Source: Rhyacophila brunnea (taxonomy: Eukaryota; Arthropoda; Insecta; Trichoptera; Rhyacophilidae). From it: a stretch of 64,000 nucleotides of DNA. The stretch is from the NCBI GenBank assembly GCA_022495005.1, contig JAGYXB010000283.1, positions 556,067 to 620,066 on the forward strand. The letters run 5' to 3'. Position numbers and translations under genes: made by a program. Numbering within the stretch: the first letter of the stretch is position 1; each line of letters begins with the position of its first letter. This document shows, in pieces, positions 34,636 through 45,869 of this stretch. The notes below the pieces were generated by a model. That model did not search any database. It was not told the origin of the DNA and saw nothing but the letters and a program-made list of their open reading frames with translations.

Positions 34636-34672
34636 GATATTAGCCGTATCTATGTCAAATACGGCTAATATC
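34636..34672. repeat. Perfect 14-bp inverted repeat
   Basis: GATATTAGCCGTAT, a 9-base loop, ATACGGCTAATATC. Further ATACGGCT-type words follow within 100 bp. Not linked to a gene. Confidence 0.7.
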
Positions 34673-35069
34673 TTTAATAAATGATAGTTACAATCGAATC
34701 GCTTAGTATTTATTGAATTTTTTCTCAAACTTTGTAAATACGGCTATTTAAATCCTTGATTTCTCAGTAGCTAGCAGTTACGGCTTGGATTTATTTGCTA
34801 ATCTTATATTAAAAAATCTCTGCAGAATCCAAATTCACAAAAAAATACCTTAATACGTCAGTCACGGCCTCTGTGCTTAGTACGGCAGTATGTACAAATT
34901 AAGATAACAAAACTATGGCGTCTATTTTTCGCTGCCCAGGATGACTCGTAGCATCCCGTCGCCGCCATACAAGTCCCATTCCACAAAGGATGCGAACGCA
35001 TTGACGTTAGTATACGCATACTGGGGAGCGATTCAAATAACCCCTATGTGAGTAAAACAAACTCGTTGT

Positions 35070-35809
35070 ATCCAATCCCGGGATCCCGAGCTATTTTCGA
35101 TACCTATGAATCCCGGGATTGATAAACATTATCTCGAAACTTTCGGGATTGATTTTTTTAACAATTTTTATGGAAAATAAAATAAAAACGAAAATATAAC
35201 AGAAAAAATACTTTTAATAACAAATAACTACATTAGAAATAAACTGAGTTTAAATGAAGTGTGATTTATACCTATGTGTGAGTTGCCGATTCATTTTATT
35301 TTTTCACATAAATTAATAAAATGAGAAAGATTGGAAAAAACAATGCGTCGCAGTAATAACAATTAATTCCACCTTGATATCATACGTTTTACGGCAGTTT
35401 CATATTTGGCTGACTAATTAGATTTATGAAGCGGAAAGGCCATAAGTACACCATGATTTGCCTTACTATTTTAAATCTCGCTAACCCATTCATTAAGTCT
35501 TTACTATCAGAAACAGCATACACATATTAAATTCACATTATAATTTATATTACACTATTATTTACTCCATTAAGTTATGTATTTCCAAGATTGAACGTAT
35601 ACAATATTAACAATAAATGTCTTAAATAGTATAAATTATACTAGATTTATTTTTGACCGATTTTATCAATGTTATTTGTAAATATATTTTTTTTTATATT
35701 AACAATGGAAAAAATGCCGATCCCGGGACCAATCCCGGGATCCCGAGATTGTCAAATTGTAATCCCGAAATCCCGGGATCAGAATTTTGGGTCGGGATTG
35801 GATTCCCTA
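35070..35809. mobile_element. hAT-like MITE, family E copy 2 (left tip missing)
   Basis: Collinear with 4,270-5,014. Begins at TCCAATCCCGGGATCCCG, lacking the outermost 8 or so bases, and ends GGGATTGGATTCCCTA at 35,809. Because the tip is lost no TSD is seen. Confidence 0.82.
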
Positions 35810-36572
35810 ATGGTAAGTCTATAATTATTATTATTATTAATTAACTTAATATTTTGAAACACGTTTTATAGATGACGTGATTAAGTAACGGCTCACATAA
35901 TAATATTATTTGTTCTGAAAAAATCACTCATTTCCTTCATTAAAATCATTATTATTATAAGTAGTCTGATACATATTGTAGGTATAATATGAGAAAGTAG
36001 GTATGTGTGTATATTTAATAATTAATGACTAAGTTCCACCACCTAGAAAGTCGTCCAGCCGCCACTGTGTATTATATATATTGTGACCTCAACGGGAATC
36101 ACACCCAGAGCCCTTGGATTACATGCCTTTTGCATTGTACTACTACTTATGGCCGATTGCACTGATCTTTTTCCACATAAATAATATTACGACGTAGGTA
36201 AATAATGGTTTTATTTCTAGTTCAATTGTGTATTTCATTTTTCTTTTGTTTTGACAAAATTTTGACGTTTAGATTTATGTATACTTTGAAACTAAAGTGC
36301 TCGAATACAAAAATAATAATTATTACAAATAACTGCCTCTTTGACACCGATAAAAATGGATTTTGAAAGCTTTCCATTGCTTATTTAATACGTCTCGACT
36401 ACTTTTTGTTTACAGTAGAATATTTCAATTTATAAAGTGCCTCGCGAAAGTATTAATATATTATTTTAACAAATACATTTGAAGGTCGTACGTTTTGTGT
36501 TCAATTAGTAATGGTTACTATGACCCTACATTGTTTTATTTATATAAATCTTATGTTTACCTTGGGTTCTTA
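35810..36572. other. No recognised gene; one tRNA-like block
   Basis: Apart from the SINE-like block at 36.09-36.17 kb nothing was recognised. Confidence 0.35.
36085..36165 (-). repeat. tRNA-like SINE head (minus)
   Basis: Minus strand shows A-box-like ATAAGTAGTAGTACAATG and B-box-like GGGTGTGATTCCCG. There is no matching acceptor stem. Confidence 0.45.
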
Positions 36573-37085
36573 TTGTGGCGAAGGGTGGAGGTAGGCTGTT
36601 AAAATCCGCCATTAGTTCATATTAAGCTTTGTCAGTCATAGGTATTTGTTTTCATTGAAATAAGACTACAATTTATTATTTACAGATGGTGCTGGTCAGT
36701 TTTTTTGAAATTCAACTAAACCCTGCGAAAACCATGCCATAATAGATATTTAATAGTCAAAAATATTATATTTTTTATCTATTATAGTTTGGTTTAGGGA
36801 GGGCTTAATGAATTTAAAATAATGAACTAATAATATGTGTTCTTAATCCAACGAAAACAAATAAGTGTGAATGAAAAAGTGTGCACAATTATTTCGTATC
36901 GCCCAAAGTATACTAAAACTATTATGATTTGGTTTAGGCAGGGCTTAATTGATTTTTAAAAACTAACTAACACCATCTGTAAATTGTAGTCTTAGTTCAA
37001 TAAAGACAAATACGAACGAGTAATAAAGTTTAATGTGAAATATTTATGGCTGATCTTAACAGCGTACCTCCACCCTTCGCTGCTA
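36573..37085. mobile_element. hAT-like MITE, family D copy 3
   Basis: Inverted ends TTGTGGCGAAGGGTGGAGG (two terminal mutations) and CACCCTTCGCTGCTA. Same interior blocks as the other D copies, no intact TSD, no coding. Confidence 0.75.
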
Positions 37086-37604
37086 TAATTTGTGTATCTG
37101 TATGTCAAAGCTAGTTTATCGAATGTCGGTTTTTCCCGAAAAATAATTTAGTACACATTTTGTAACTAATGTATCTATCATATCACTCTTTCCGAGTCAA
37201 TTCACGTGTGTTTAAATATCAGACCAAGAAATAAACTCTTTTAGTTTTAGACTTTGATTTTCTGCCCCTCACAGTGAAGACTGTCCCCCCAGTAAGCTAT
37301 TTAACTTAGTCGGCCAAGAGCGCATACGCTCTTTCTCTGCTTCGCTTTTCCTGGCGGCTACCCAAAACCATCAATATTTCCTGGTTATCTGGTACGTGCA
37401 GAAAAAATATGCTTAAACAACTGCAGAATGCATCTTAAACAATATTATTATCGAGATCCGTTTTTTTATCATTAATCTCTAGATAATTGACTGGTTCGTT
37501 TTGTGCACTCTCGAAGAAAAAGAAAGAAATCAGCGACAACATCACATTTAAATGCATTAATTATTGTCTTTCGTTCTCTTTTCCCCAGAGTCCATGAATA
37601 AAAG
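37086..37604. other. No recognised feature
   Basis: Spacer between a family D MITE and an RT-2 tail. Nothing supported. Confidence 0.35.
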
Positions 37605-37840
37605 CCTTACCTAGCTTCCTCCACTGTTATAATATGTCCCTAGTTCTTTACTACCACATAATCTAACAAATTGTATGAGTTTAGCTATCCATCGGTCGTC
37701 TCTGTAGTCGTTTAGTGCCTCTTGGGTACCATTGTATGACTGAATTTTTTCAGTGGCTGTCCACACTCCGAGCTTGGGGGATATGCTCAACATGCACCTT
37801 TCCACGCTTAGTGGACGTAGAATTCGCGAAGATGACAAAT
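37605..37840 (-). pseudogene. RT-2 ORF2 tail, degraded
   Basis: The minus frame reads a MSSSRILRPLSVERCMLSIS segment and SYNGTQEALNDYRDDRWIAK, matching the copies at 29.5 and 54.8 kb, where the intact peptide has MERCMLGIT and WYPRGTKRP. An internal stretch is deleted. Confidence 0.6.
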
Positions 37841-38507
37841 AATGTATGCTATGTACACAATTTACATGCTATGTATAATTTACATGTAAACTTTTTACTC
37901 TACGATGTAGCAAATAATTAATATTTAAGCTTTAGTATACCACAGTATTGTTGTGCGAGTATTTATAAATAATTGGTTCTATATAATGAGAGTAGAATAA
38001 AAAATACTGATGTTATCCTTGAAATAATTTAATTTGCAATATATATTATAATAAAAAGGGAGGTTTGATATTATGGAGTAGATTGTCCTATTTTATTTTG
38101 TAAAGAGGCTTATCTACTTTAATATTATGTGTATCTATGAAATCTTTTAGAGGAATACAGTAAAAGACATCTTACCTGACATATAAATTTAATCAAAATG
38201 TTATGAAAGTTTCTTTGTTCCCTGTTTGATATTTTACTCCGAATAGACCAGTTTTAATAATATTTTTGGACCACTTCTGATGTTTTTTTATTTAAAGAAT
38301 ATATATTGAAATACTATCAGACATATTTCAAATTATATCTGTAGTCTTTAATCAATATAAGAAAAGTGCAAAATATTTGGTAGTTTTGGGATGAATCTGG
38401 TAAATTCTTGAAGCTGATCTGAGCAGAAACCTGGTTACCAAAAATGATTATCATTGGGATATTTCTTTTATTATGTTAACTTTCAATTCATGGTGGAACT
38501 GCATTGT
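37841..38507. other. No recognised feature
   Basis: AT-rich spacer before the long palindrome. Nothing supported. Confidence 0.35.
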
Positions 38508-38725
38508 ATTGCTGTTTTTATTTAATAAAACGCATTTTTTTTTGTAGTACTTATTCCACTTTTATATAATATATTGGGCCGGTTTCGTCCGCCTCAGAGG
38601 GACATTTTCAACTCTTCTTAGTTGAAAATGTCCCTCTGAGGCGGACGAAACCAGTCCAATCTATTATATAAAAGTGGAATAAGTACTACAAAAAAAATTG
38701 CGTTTTATTAACTAAAAACAGCAAT
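38508..38725. repeat. 218-bp near-perfect palindrome (fold-back, repeat Z)
   Basis: Arms of about 105 bp around a CTTCTT centre near 38,613-38,618. The left arm reads ATTGCTGTTTTTA...TAATAAAACGC...GTTTCGTCCGCCTCAGAGGG...TTTTCAACT and the right arm is its reverse complement with few mismatches. One arm alone is present at 3.37-3.67 kb, so this is a fold-back duplication of that repeat. Near identity of the arms suggests a recent origin or gene conversion. Confidence 0.85.
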
Positions 38726-38764
38726 TGGGATATTTTTGCTCATCATGTACGTAGTACGTTATAT

Positions 38765-39035
38765 GAGGCGTGTATTTTCAAAGTTAACTTATTCCACTTC
38801 AACAATTTTTTGGCAAAGGTCAGAAAACTGTTTATGGTGTTGACGTAACATACGTTTTTGTATTGGAATAAGTTACTTTTGTAACTAACACCGATTTTGA
38901 AGTTGATTTTTCTACTTGATTTAATGCTATTAGGCTCTACAAAAAATACTTGTTCAAAATTTTATCCTTTAAATTCTGACATTCATAACTCATTTGCGTC
39001 AAGTAGTTCAAGTTCACTTTGAAAATACACCCCTC
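38765..39035. mobile_element. TIR MITE, family F copy 2
   Basis: GAGGCGTGTATTTTCAAAGT on the left and CACTTTGAAAATACACCCCTC on the right. The interior matches 20,087-20,382 in inverted orientation. It lies 40 bp from the palindrome, with which it shares the word AGTGGAATAAGT or its complement. Confidence 0.75.
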
Positions 39036-39130
39036 GTATTATGTATTTGTCTTAGTTTATCTGTAAAGCATGCGAGACAATATATCATGTAAATGCGTAT
39101 TAGACCGCAAGACAAGGAGAAGGCTGCAAA

Positions 39131-39385
39131 TTAATGCAAATTTAAAATTTGAAAATAAACTTGCTCGAAAACAAAGGAATCGTTTATTTTAATCGGGTCG
39201 TTAAAATAAAACAAATGACAGGCTACTCTCATAATAGTCTTGTGAGGCTCGATTTGAGTTACCACTGTGAGAGTCGACGACGTATCGTAGGTCATGGTGT
39301 TGAGGATGATGATGAAGAAGTCGAAGATAGATGCAGGAGCGAGGCCCACGAGGAGCCACGCAACGGTCAGTACATTAGTATAATA
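39131..39385 (-). CDS. Candidate exon or decayed coding fragment, unassigned
   Basis: Minus strand from about 39,385: an open frame with VAWLLVGLAPASIFDFFIII (one likely membrane segment), then LNTMTYDTSSTLT. The base composition of 39,240-39,370 is clearly richer in G and C than its surroundings, with codon-like third positions. GTAACT after the TLTV codons could be a donor. The plus strand is also open (DDDEEVEDR...), ending near GGTCAGTAC. No family recognised. Confidence 0.25.
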   Translation of the reverse strand, partial: YYTNVLTVAWLLVGLAPASIFDFFIIILNTMTYDTSSTLTVVTQIEPHKTIMRVACHLFYFNDPIKINDSFVFEQVYFQILNLH

Positions 39386-39399
39386 TTACAGTAATTATG

Positions 39400-40990
39400 T
39401 TACAATACTAAACTTATGATACGGATCCGAGGTCGGCATCTCGGTACAATCAGATTGATATAGTAACGGACCGGAAACGTATATTCGAGTGACATCTCCG
39501 ATGAATTATTATTCGCTATTTATATAATCAAAATAATATTCTTTTTATTCAAATAATCGAGTCAGCGATTATATGGCGTTTGCGGCAATGGATGACTGAC
39601 TAAGTGAAAAACGGTTATGCGGAATTTATTATTACGTTCAGCTCCTTACAGAGTATGCTATATTTTGACACTACAGAAAATAGATATTTAATTTGTAATT
39701 CTATCTCTATATATAGTTTGATAGATACTTACAGATGAGTACTACTATAACGACTATTTAGAAAGTATAAACACAATCACTGCTGAAGTTTTAATTACAT
39801 TTTAATTACCACATTTAAATAACACGTTAATTATATCGAATGACCAACTGCTCCAAACCGCGCCAGTCGCGGTGTTAGCACTAAATGAGTTAAATGATCC
39901 CTCAGTTAGACCGGTCAGCCATTGCGACTTGGCATCTATGAGGAAAATTTTCTCAACTTACAAAAATTTTGCAACATTTTACGGTGAACGAGAAAGTTTT
40001 TTCTAATCGAGAATTTACCGTAATTTACTAAGTATATCATAGCAAGAATCACACACTATAGTCCACGATAATCGAGGCCTTGAGACACTCTCAGCACAAC
40101 TTTAAAGACGCCCAACGTCCGTTACGCGCCAGTATTACAAAATAAATTATATGACAGATTGACGGGAATGTAAGGCAACAAGACAAAGAGTCAAAATGAT
40201 TATGATTTTAATCAAAATAATTTCAATTGCAGAATGAAACCTACATCCAAGAATGTCGGGCTCTATGTTACGAGAGCTTACCCAAATGAAAACTAGCTAT
40301 TTCTATTTTTTGACCAGAGACAACCACGGCAAAATATGTAAATCATTTGCAATGACTAAAATGCAATCATTTTAAATTAATGAAATTCGCCATTTTCATA
40401 AATCAGTATAGCCATTGCCGATTCAAGTAGAAAGCCGATACATTCACAACGACTGGTCCTACTTTTTCCGCCTCTCTCGTTGTTGTATATATATGACCTG
40501 TCATTGCTCTATAGAGTGCTCGTACAGATCCGTCTGTCGTATTCACACAGGGAATGGTTTGATTTGGGTAGATGAGTTACATGATAAATAATACACTAGC
40601 ATTAACACACCTTCTACAAATCTAATGCATAGATCAATGCTACATATTTTTTGGAAATCGATATTACCACCGGTTTTTGTGTGAAGGACTAGTCTGATTT
40701 TGACACCTGATGAATAACAGGAATGTTTGTTATTTAAAAATAACACTGATTGTTCATATATTTGATTTCAGAATTTTTTATAATTCAATTTCAAACGAGA
40801 AAGGGCGAATCAATATGTCAAGCAATTTGGGATCTGATTTTGACAGCTGAACAGTAGACCACTCGTTGCTTGTGCAAAAAGATATGCTCAGGCTTTATTA
40901 ATCTAAAAATGGCGCTGGTATAGCATAGTAGAGTTTGCCAATGCATTTCATAAAATTTAAATAAGTATAATGTAATCTTTGACCCAGGGT
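39400..40990. other. No recognised gene in 1.6 kb
   Basis: Moderately AT-rich with no repeat shared with other parts of the window that I could see and no convincing open frame. Confidence 0.4.
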
Positions 40991-40994
40991 ATTT

Positions 40995-41240
40995 GTGTCG
41001 CTAGATTTCAAAATCAGCCAAGTCCATAATAGATGAATAGGAGAAAAACAGCCTTTTTTCTCAAATACACAGTCACAAGGGTGAAAGTTTATATTATTTC
41101 GAGTATAGAATATTTAAAATTAATAAATGCCACATTTTGATAATGCAGAAATGTTAGAAAGAAGTAGTTCTTTAGCGTATTCATAAAAAATACAAAAATA
41201 CCTAAAGGTGGAGTTGGCTGATTTTGAAATGTAGCGACAC
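40995..41240. mobile_element. TIR MITE, family M copy 2, 4-bp TSD ATTT
   Basis: GTGTCGCTAGATTTCAAAAT...CAGCCAAGTCCA and its mirror, ending ATGTAGCGACAC. ATTT flanks both ends (40,991-40,994 and 41,241-41,244). 246 bp; near-identical organisation to copy 1 at 34.0 kb. Confidence 0.85.
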
Positions 41241-41358
41241 ATTTGTGCTTAATTCTTTGGGTAAAAAGGCTATAAACAGGCGAAAATGTTGAAAATAACG
41301 TTAAAATAATATTTATAAAAAATTTAGCTGTGTTAACTAATCAATAATTGTTATTTAT

Positions 41359-41790
41359 TGTCATCTCCCTCCATTTACGAAAAAGAAAAGATGCTGTCAC
41401 TTTTATTCTTTTATGGTTTTTCGTCTGGGTTTGGGACTTGGAGGTGGACAAATAACACACCGGAATTGTGGTCAGAAACGACGAGTTTTATTTGTTAATA
41501 TCTACTAGGTTACTACATTTTATATATATTTTTTTACGGAGGACGAAATGTACACGTTTACGATTTGGCTGTCTGCAGCGTTCTGTCGCACCAAAAAAAA
41601 CGGCCGCTTACGAAGCGATACCAATGCGGCGTTGCCAATATAAAATTTTGCCGCCAACCATGTACAACGTTGCCGGTTTATTATTATTTATTTTCGTAAT
41701 CAACCCTTACTATTTGTCACCTTGGTACCAATTAGGGTTCTCCAGATTCACAGATACATCCCCAAATAGGGACTATTTGGGAGTGTAACA
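41359..41790 (+). mobile_element. Solo LTR, family K copy 2
   Basis: Starts TGTCATCTCCCTCC and ends GAGTGTAACA (TG...CA), collinear with copy 1 at 10.7-11.1 kb. Flanks TTAT / GTAT differ at one of four bases. A TATATATA stretch near 41,523-41,530 could be the old promoter. No internal domain adjoins it. A 106-codon frame across it lacks an ATG at its 5' end and is not believed to be a gene. Confidence 0.7.
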
Positions 41791-42747
41791 GTATACGAGT
41801 AAATGGCTTAACGTTATAATAATATTTATAAAAAAAATCAGTCGTGTTATTAAAATAATATATATTTACCCTAATTAAATAATTGTTATTATTTCAGATA
41901 ATCAATAATTAAGATATACGAATGAAAGTGGATTGCATGCTTTTAAGTGATTCTATAAAATATAACCATAGTCAGTATTCCGTACCCGTATTCATTTAAA
42001 TCTATATATATAAAACAAAGTCGGGTTAGTTACACCATTTATAACTCAAGAACAGCTAAGCCGATTTTTATAATCTTTGATTTGTTGGATTTGTCTCCGC
42101 CCCGAATAGCAAAATAACTATTAAAATATCGGATAAATTATGGAAAAAATAAATTATGATGAAAATTCATTTTCTCATACATTTTGACATTTTAAACAAT
42201 AAACCTCGCGCATTCGAAAATAAAAGAAAATCACAAAAAAAATTAAATCCATATACAACGCCATCTCTGATACATGACAGAAATAATAAACAAGAAACAA
42301 ACAAACAAATGAAAGGCGTTGTGTGCATTATCTATCCTTTGACAGTTGATTCAGCTCAGCCTAAGATAATCCCGAAAGAATTTATTGTATACTCCGGCAA
42401 ATTTTGGAGGAAGTTGTCTTGCCTGAATCTTTTTTACTTCTTCGACAGCGTCCAAAAATAAAGCCAAGGATAAAATTACATGATCTCATTGCTGGAATTG
42501 CTCATTATTTACCTACTAATTTCAAAATCCATCCTTCGAACTTCATTCGACAATCGATCTACGTGAATAATCGAGCCGATTACTAGCTAGGTGCGCAAAT
42601 AGCTATTTCGATCGTGATTTTCAAACAGTAAGTTGCCTTTGAAGATGTTCACTTTGTGAGGTTATCAAATTTGTGATTGTGTGTGCATCGATAACTGCTT
42701 CATTATGTAATTTTGAATTATGTGATTAATTTTCCAGTGTTTATCAT

Positions 42748-44346
42748 TTGATGATTCGTCAAAATGCTGACAACTATTTGCTGCGATTTCGTCGATTGCT
42801 TAAAATCGAGACGGAGCGCCTCACTTTCATTCGGTTGAACCAAGCCAAACTGCGATCGGAGGAGTATATTCATTTACGCGATGCAATCAGCACCGTAGGA
42901 GATGCAGCTAATGTTGGTCGATTGACTATTCTATCGGCGATGTACATTGGCAACCCACGTCATATGCATGAATATGCGCAAGATGCAATGACATATGTTC
43001 GTCATTACGGTCATCCAGATCTATTCATCACCTTTACATGAAATCCGAAATGAGTAGAAATTGTTCTACTGCTACTCCCCGGGCACGACATCACCGCACG
43101 TGTCTTCAAACAAAAAATCCTGTCGCTGATGAATTACATTGTTAAGCATCGCGTCTTTGGGAAACTCGATGCTAGATGTATTCAATTGAATGACAAAAAC
43201 GAAGCTTGCCGCATGCACACATTCTTATTTGGTTAGTCGAACGAATTAAACCAGACCAAAAAGATGACATAGTATGTGTCGAGATTCCTGATCCCGAAAC
43301 CGATCCAGACCTGCATGATATTGTAATTACTTACATGATTCATGGACAGTGTGGCGCCATCAACCCCCAATCACCGTGCATGGTAGACGGCAAGTGTTCC
43401 AAGCGTTATTCATGAAGTTTAACGGCGGAGACTATCACTGCCAATGATGGTTATCCACTGTATCGGCGTCGATCACCCAATGATAACGGTAGAACTATCA
43501 CAACGAAAATGAAGTGAAACGATTTCGTAGTCGACAACACTTGGATTGTTCCGTATTCGCCACTTTTTTTTCAAAACACTCAAGGCGTATTGCAACGTGG
43601 AGTTTTGCAATTTAGTGAAATCCATCAAATACATCTGCAAATATGTCACCAAAGGCAGCGATATTGTAGTTTTTGGCGTTCAAACTCCCAATACCAACTA
43701 TGAAATCACGCACTATCAAGTTGGTCGATATATGAGCTGCAATGAAGCAATTTGGCGTATTCTCTCATTCCCCATTCATGAACGTCATCCCACTGCTGTA
43801 CATTTGACGGTGCATCTGGAGAATGATCAACAAGTTTATTTCAACGCATCGAATGTTGCTCAACGTGCTGAAATATCTCCAGCGCCAACATTGACCAGTT
43901 TCTTTTCGATTTGCCAAAGCGATCCGTTTGCACGAACATTGTTCTACTCTGAGATTCCACGTTATTACACTTGGAACGCTTCATCGAAGAAATTTCAACG
44001 TTGGAAGCAAGGCGATGCGGTTCCTGATTATCCGGATGTGCATTCTACTGATGCTCTTGGTCGCATTTACACAGTTCATCCAAAGAATGGCGAATGATTC
44101 TACTTGCGGTTGTAGCTGGTAAATGTTCGTGGGCCGACATCATTTGAATCACTTCGAACTGTCAATGATGTAGTGTGCCCAACATTTTGTGCTGCATGTC
44201 AAAAACTCAATTTGCTTGAGAATGATACTCATTGGGACATGACAATCGCTAAAGCATTTGTTTCTGCATCTCCAAGTCAGATACGCACATTATTTGCTAT
44301 CATTATTTCGACATGCTTCCCATCGAATCCACCTGAACTGTAAAAC
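42748..44346 (+). pseudogene. RepHel N-terminal and HUH Rep region, broken
   Basis: Pieces in changing frames. 42,748-43,041 gives the Helitron-like N domain (KLRSEEYIHLRDAI, RHMHEYAQDAMTYVRHYG, DLFITFT), then a TGA. 43,206-43,415 holds the HUH motif as PHAHILIWLV, with the two histidines at 43,212-43,214 and 43,218-43,220, followed by CSKRY. 43,546-44,097 carries SIKYICKYVTKG, whose tyrosines are in the position of the Rep catalytic Tyr motif, then HYQVGRYMSCNEAIWRIL and YYTWNASSKKFQRWKQGD. At least four stops or frameshifts lie between. The protein normally nicks and joins single-stranded ends in rolling-circle transposition. Confidence 0.9.
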
Positions 44347-44361
44347 AACTACAAGGATGAC

Positions 44362-45720
44362 ATGTCAGAATACATTTTACATCAAATTCGTGTCATTTCA
44401 GGGAATCCTGATCTCGAGGTGAATAAGGAGATACATAACCAGGTTTTCCTTTTGATCGAAGACATGTGTTACCTCATGTGCGGCAGTTTGTTAGTCAAGT
44501 TAAGAATGCCAATGCCACATCGTGGTAAGAATTACGCTTTTAATCTAGAATTGGAACGTGAACGTGAAAATGATCGAGATGCATTGAACTAATTAGTTCG
44601 AACGAATGTACCAATGTTGAACCCCCAACAGAAGGTAGTGCACGATACGTTAATGAAGGCAATTGATGATGGAAATGGTAGCTTATTTTTCCTCGATGCG
44701 CTCAGTGGAACTGGGAAGACATTCCTCATGTCATTGATTTTGGCCACTGTTCGTGCGAGATCCGAAATTGCTGTAGCAGTTGCTTCTTCCGGGATAGCGA
44801 TCGTGTTGCTAAAAGGATGCCGAACGGCTCATTCAGCGTTGAAATTGCCGTTAAACCTTCAAACGACTGAAAAACCGATATGCAATATTGCGAAACATTC
44901 AGCAATGGCCAAAGTTTTGGTAGCAAGTAAAATCATCACCTGGGATGAATGTAGAATGGCGCACAAACGCGCATTGTGAGAGATGTTTTGGAGGCGCAAT
45001 GATTCAACTATCTGGCGATTTCCGCCAAACACTACCAGTCATTCCAAGATCGACCACTGCCGATGAAATAAATGCTTGCCTCAAATCATTGACTCTGTGG
45101 CGCTATGTGAAGAACATTCAGCTGACGACAAACATGCGAGTTACATTGCTAAACGATCCATCTGCCGAAGATTTCTCTAAGCAATATCTGACTATCGGTA
45201 ACGGCCGTGTTCCCGTCGACGAATCGAACGGATTGATTCCGCTGAATTTTTGCAATTTCATGTCAGCAATTGGTTGAGTGAACGAGCAATTCTTGCGGCA
45301 AAGAACAAAGATGTGAATCACTTAAACTTCACAATTCAAAATCAAATCGTTGGTCTACTGCATTCCTACAAATCTATCGACTGTGTAAGTGCTCGGCCGT
45401 AGTAATTTGGCGGGCGTGGTGCGGCGGCGTCTTGCGAAACTCAAACGTATAGCCATGTATATTATGCCCGAAATAAGACACTGTCTACGAACATTTTACA
45501 CACGGTTATCCGTTTGAGTTTCGCAAGATGCTGGCGCGCCTCCCCCGCGCGACCACTACGTTCTTGCACTAACAAACGAAAACGAAGCAACCAACTAGCG
45601 AACTGAATTTTTAAGCTCATTGGATCTTCCTGGCTTGCCACCGCACAATTTACAACTGAAGGTTGGCTCGGTAGTCATCATGCTTCGAAATCTGAACCAA
45701 ACAAAACTATGTAATCCATT
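44362..45720 (+). pseudogene. RepHel SF1 helicase region, broken and C-terminally deleted
   Basis: 44,614-44,979 contains LNPQQKVVHDTL, Walker A GTGKT (44,707-44,721) and the Walker B-like WDE (44,941-44,949). A deletion and frameshift follow, then 44,945-45,277 carries GGAMIQLSGDFRQTLPVIPR and LTTNMRV. After a stop the frame is traced through LSERAILAAKNKDV, interrupted by a MITE, and on to LDLPGLPPHNLQLKVGSVVI and MLRNLNQTKLCN. The helicase motifs normally downstream of that point are absent, so the tail has been lost. This domain unwinds DNA ahead of strand displacement in active elements. Confidence 0.9.
45386..45571. mobile_element. GC-rich TIR MITE nested in the Helitron
   Basis: About 50-bp inverted arms, CGTAGTAATTTGGCGGGCG...CTTGCGAAACTCAAACG and the mirror CGTTTGAGTTTCGCAAG...CGCGACCACTACG, around a short AT-rich centre. 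It is strikingly G+C-rich against its surroundings and splits the helicase remnant between KSIDCV and TNENEATN. 186 bp. No clear TSD beyond a possible TA. Confidence 0.75.
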
Positions 45721-45869
45721 TCATTTTGATTTGATTTTTGCACATTTATTGAACTTAATTCATTTTGAATATTCATTGTAACTTAATAAAAAAATGAATT
45801 TAATTCAGCTAATAAGTTAACACACGATTATTGATTCTGAGGCGGAACGAAGTTCGCCGGGTCAGCTAG

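Larger units (their letters stand above)
42001..45869 (+). mobile_element. Helitron, complete ends, inactivated
   Basis: The 5' end is TCTATATATATAAAAC, directly after an A. The 3' end is GGCGGAACGAAGTTCGCC (hairpin) followed by GGGTCAGCTAG, directly before a T. TC start, short 3' hairpin, CTAG/CTRR end and insertion between A and T without TSD are the defining marks of Helitrons. Inside are remnants of the RepHel protein (Helitron-like N-terminal domain, HUH Rep, SF1 helicase), broken by many stops, frameshifts and deletions. A GC-rich MITE is inserted near the end. It can no longer encode its own transposase. Confidence 0.93.

Noticed and set aside
36573..37085. An intact 8-bp TSD for family D copy 3
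   Set aside because: The flanking 8-mers GGTTCTTA and TAATTTGT do not match; the copy is assigned by its ends and interior only.
42156..42461. A 101-codon frame near the 5' end of the Helitron
   Set aside because: No match to the RepHel N-terminal pattern and AT-rich composition; kept only as part of the Helitron.
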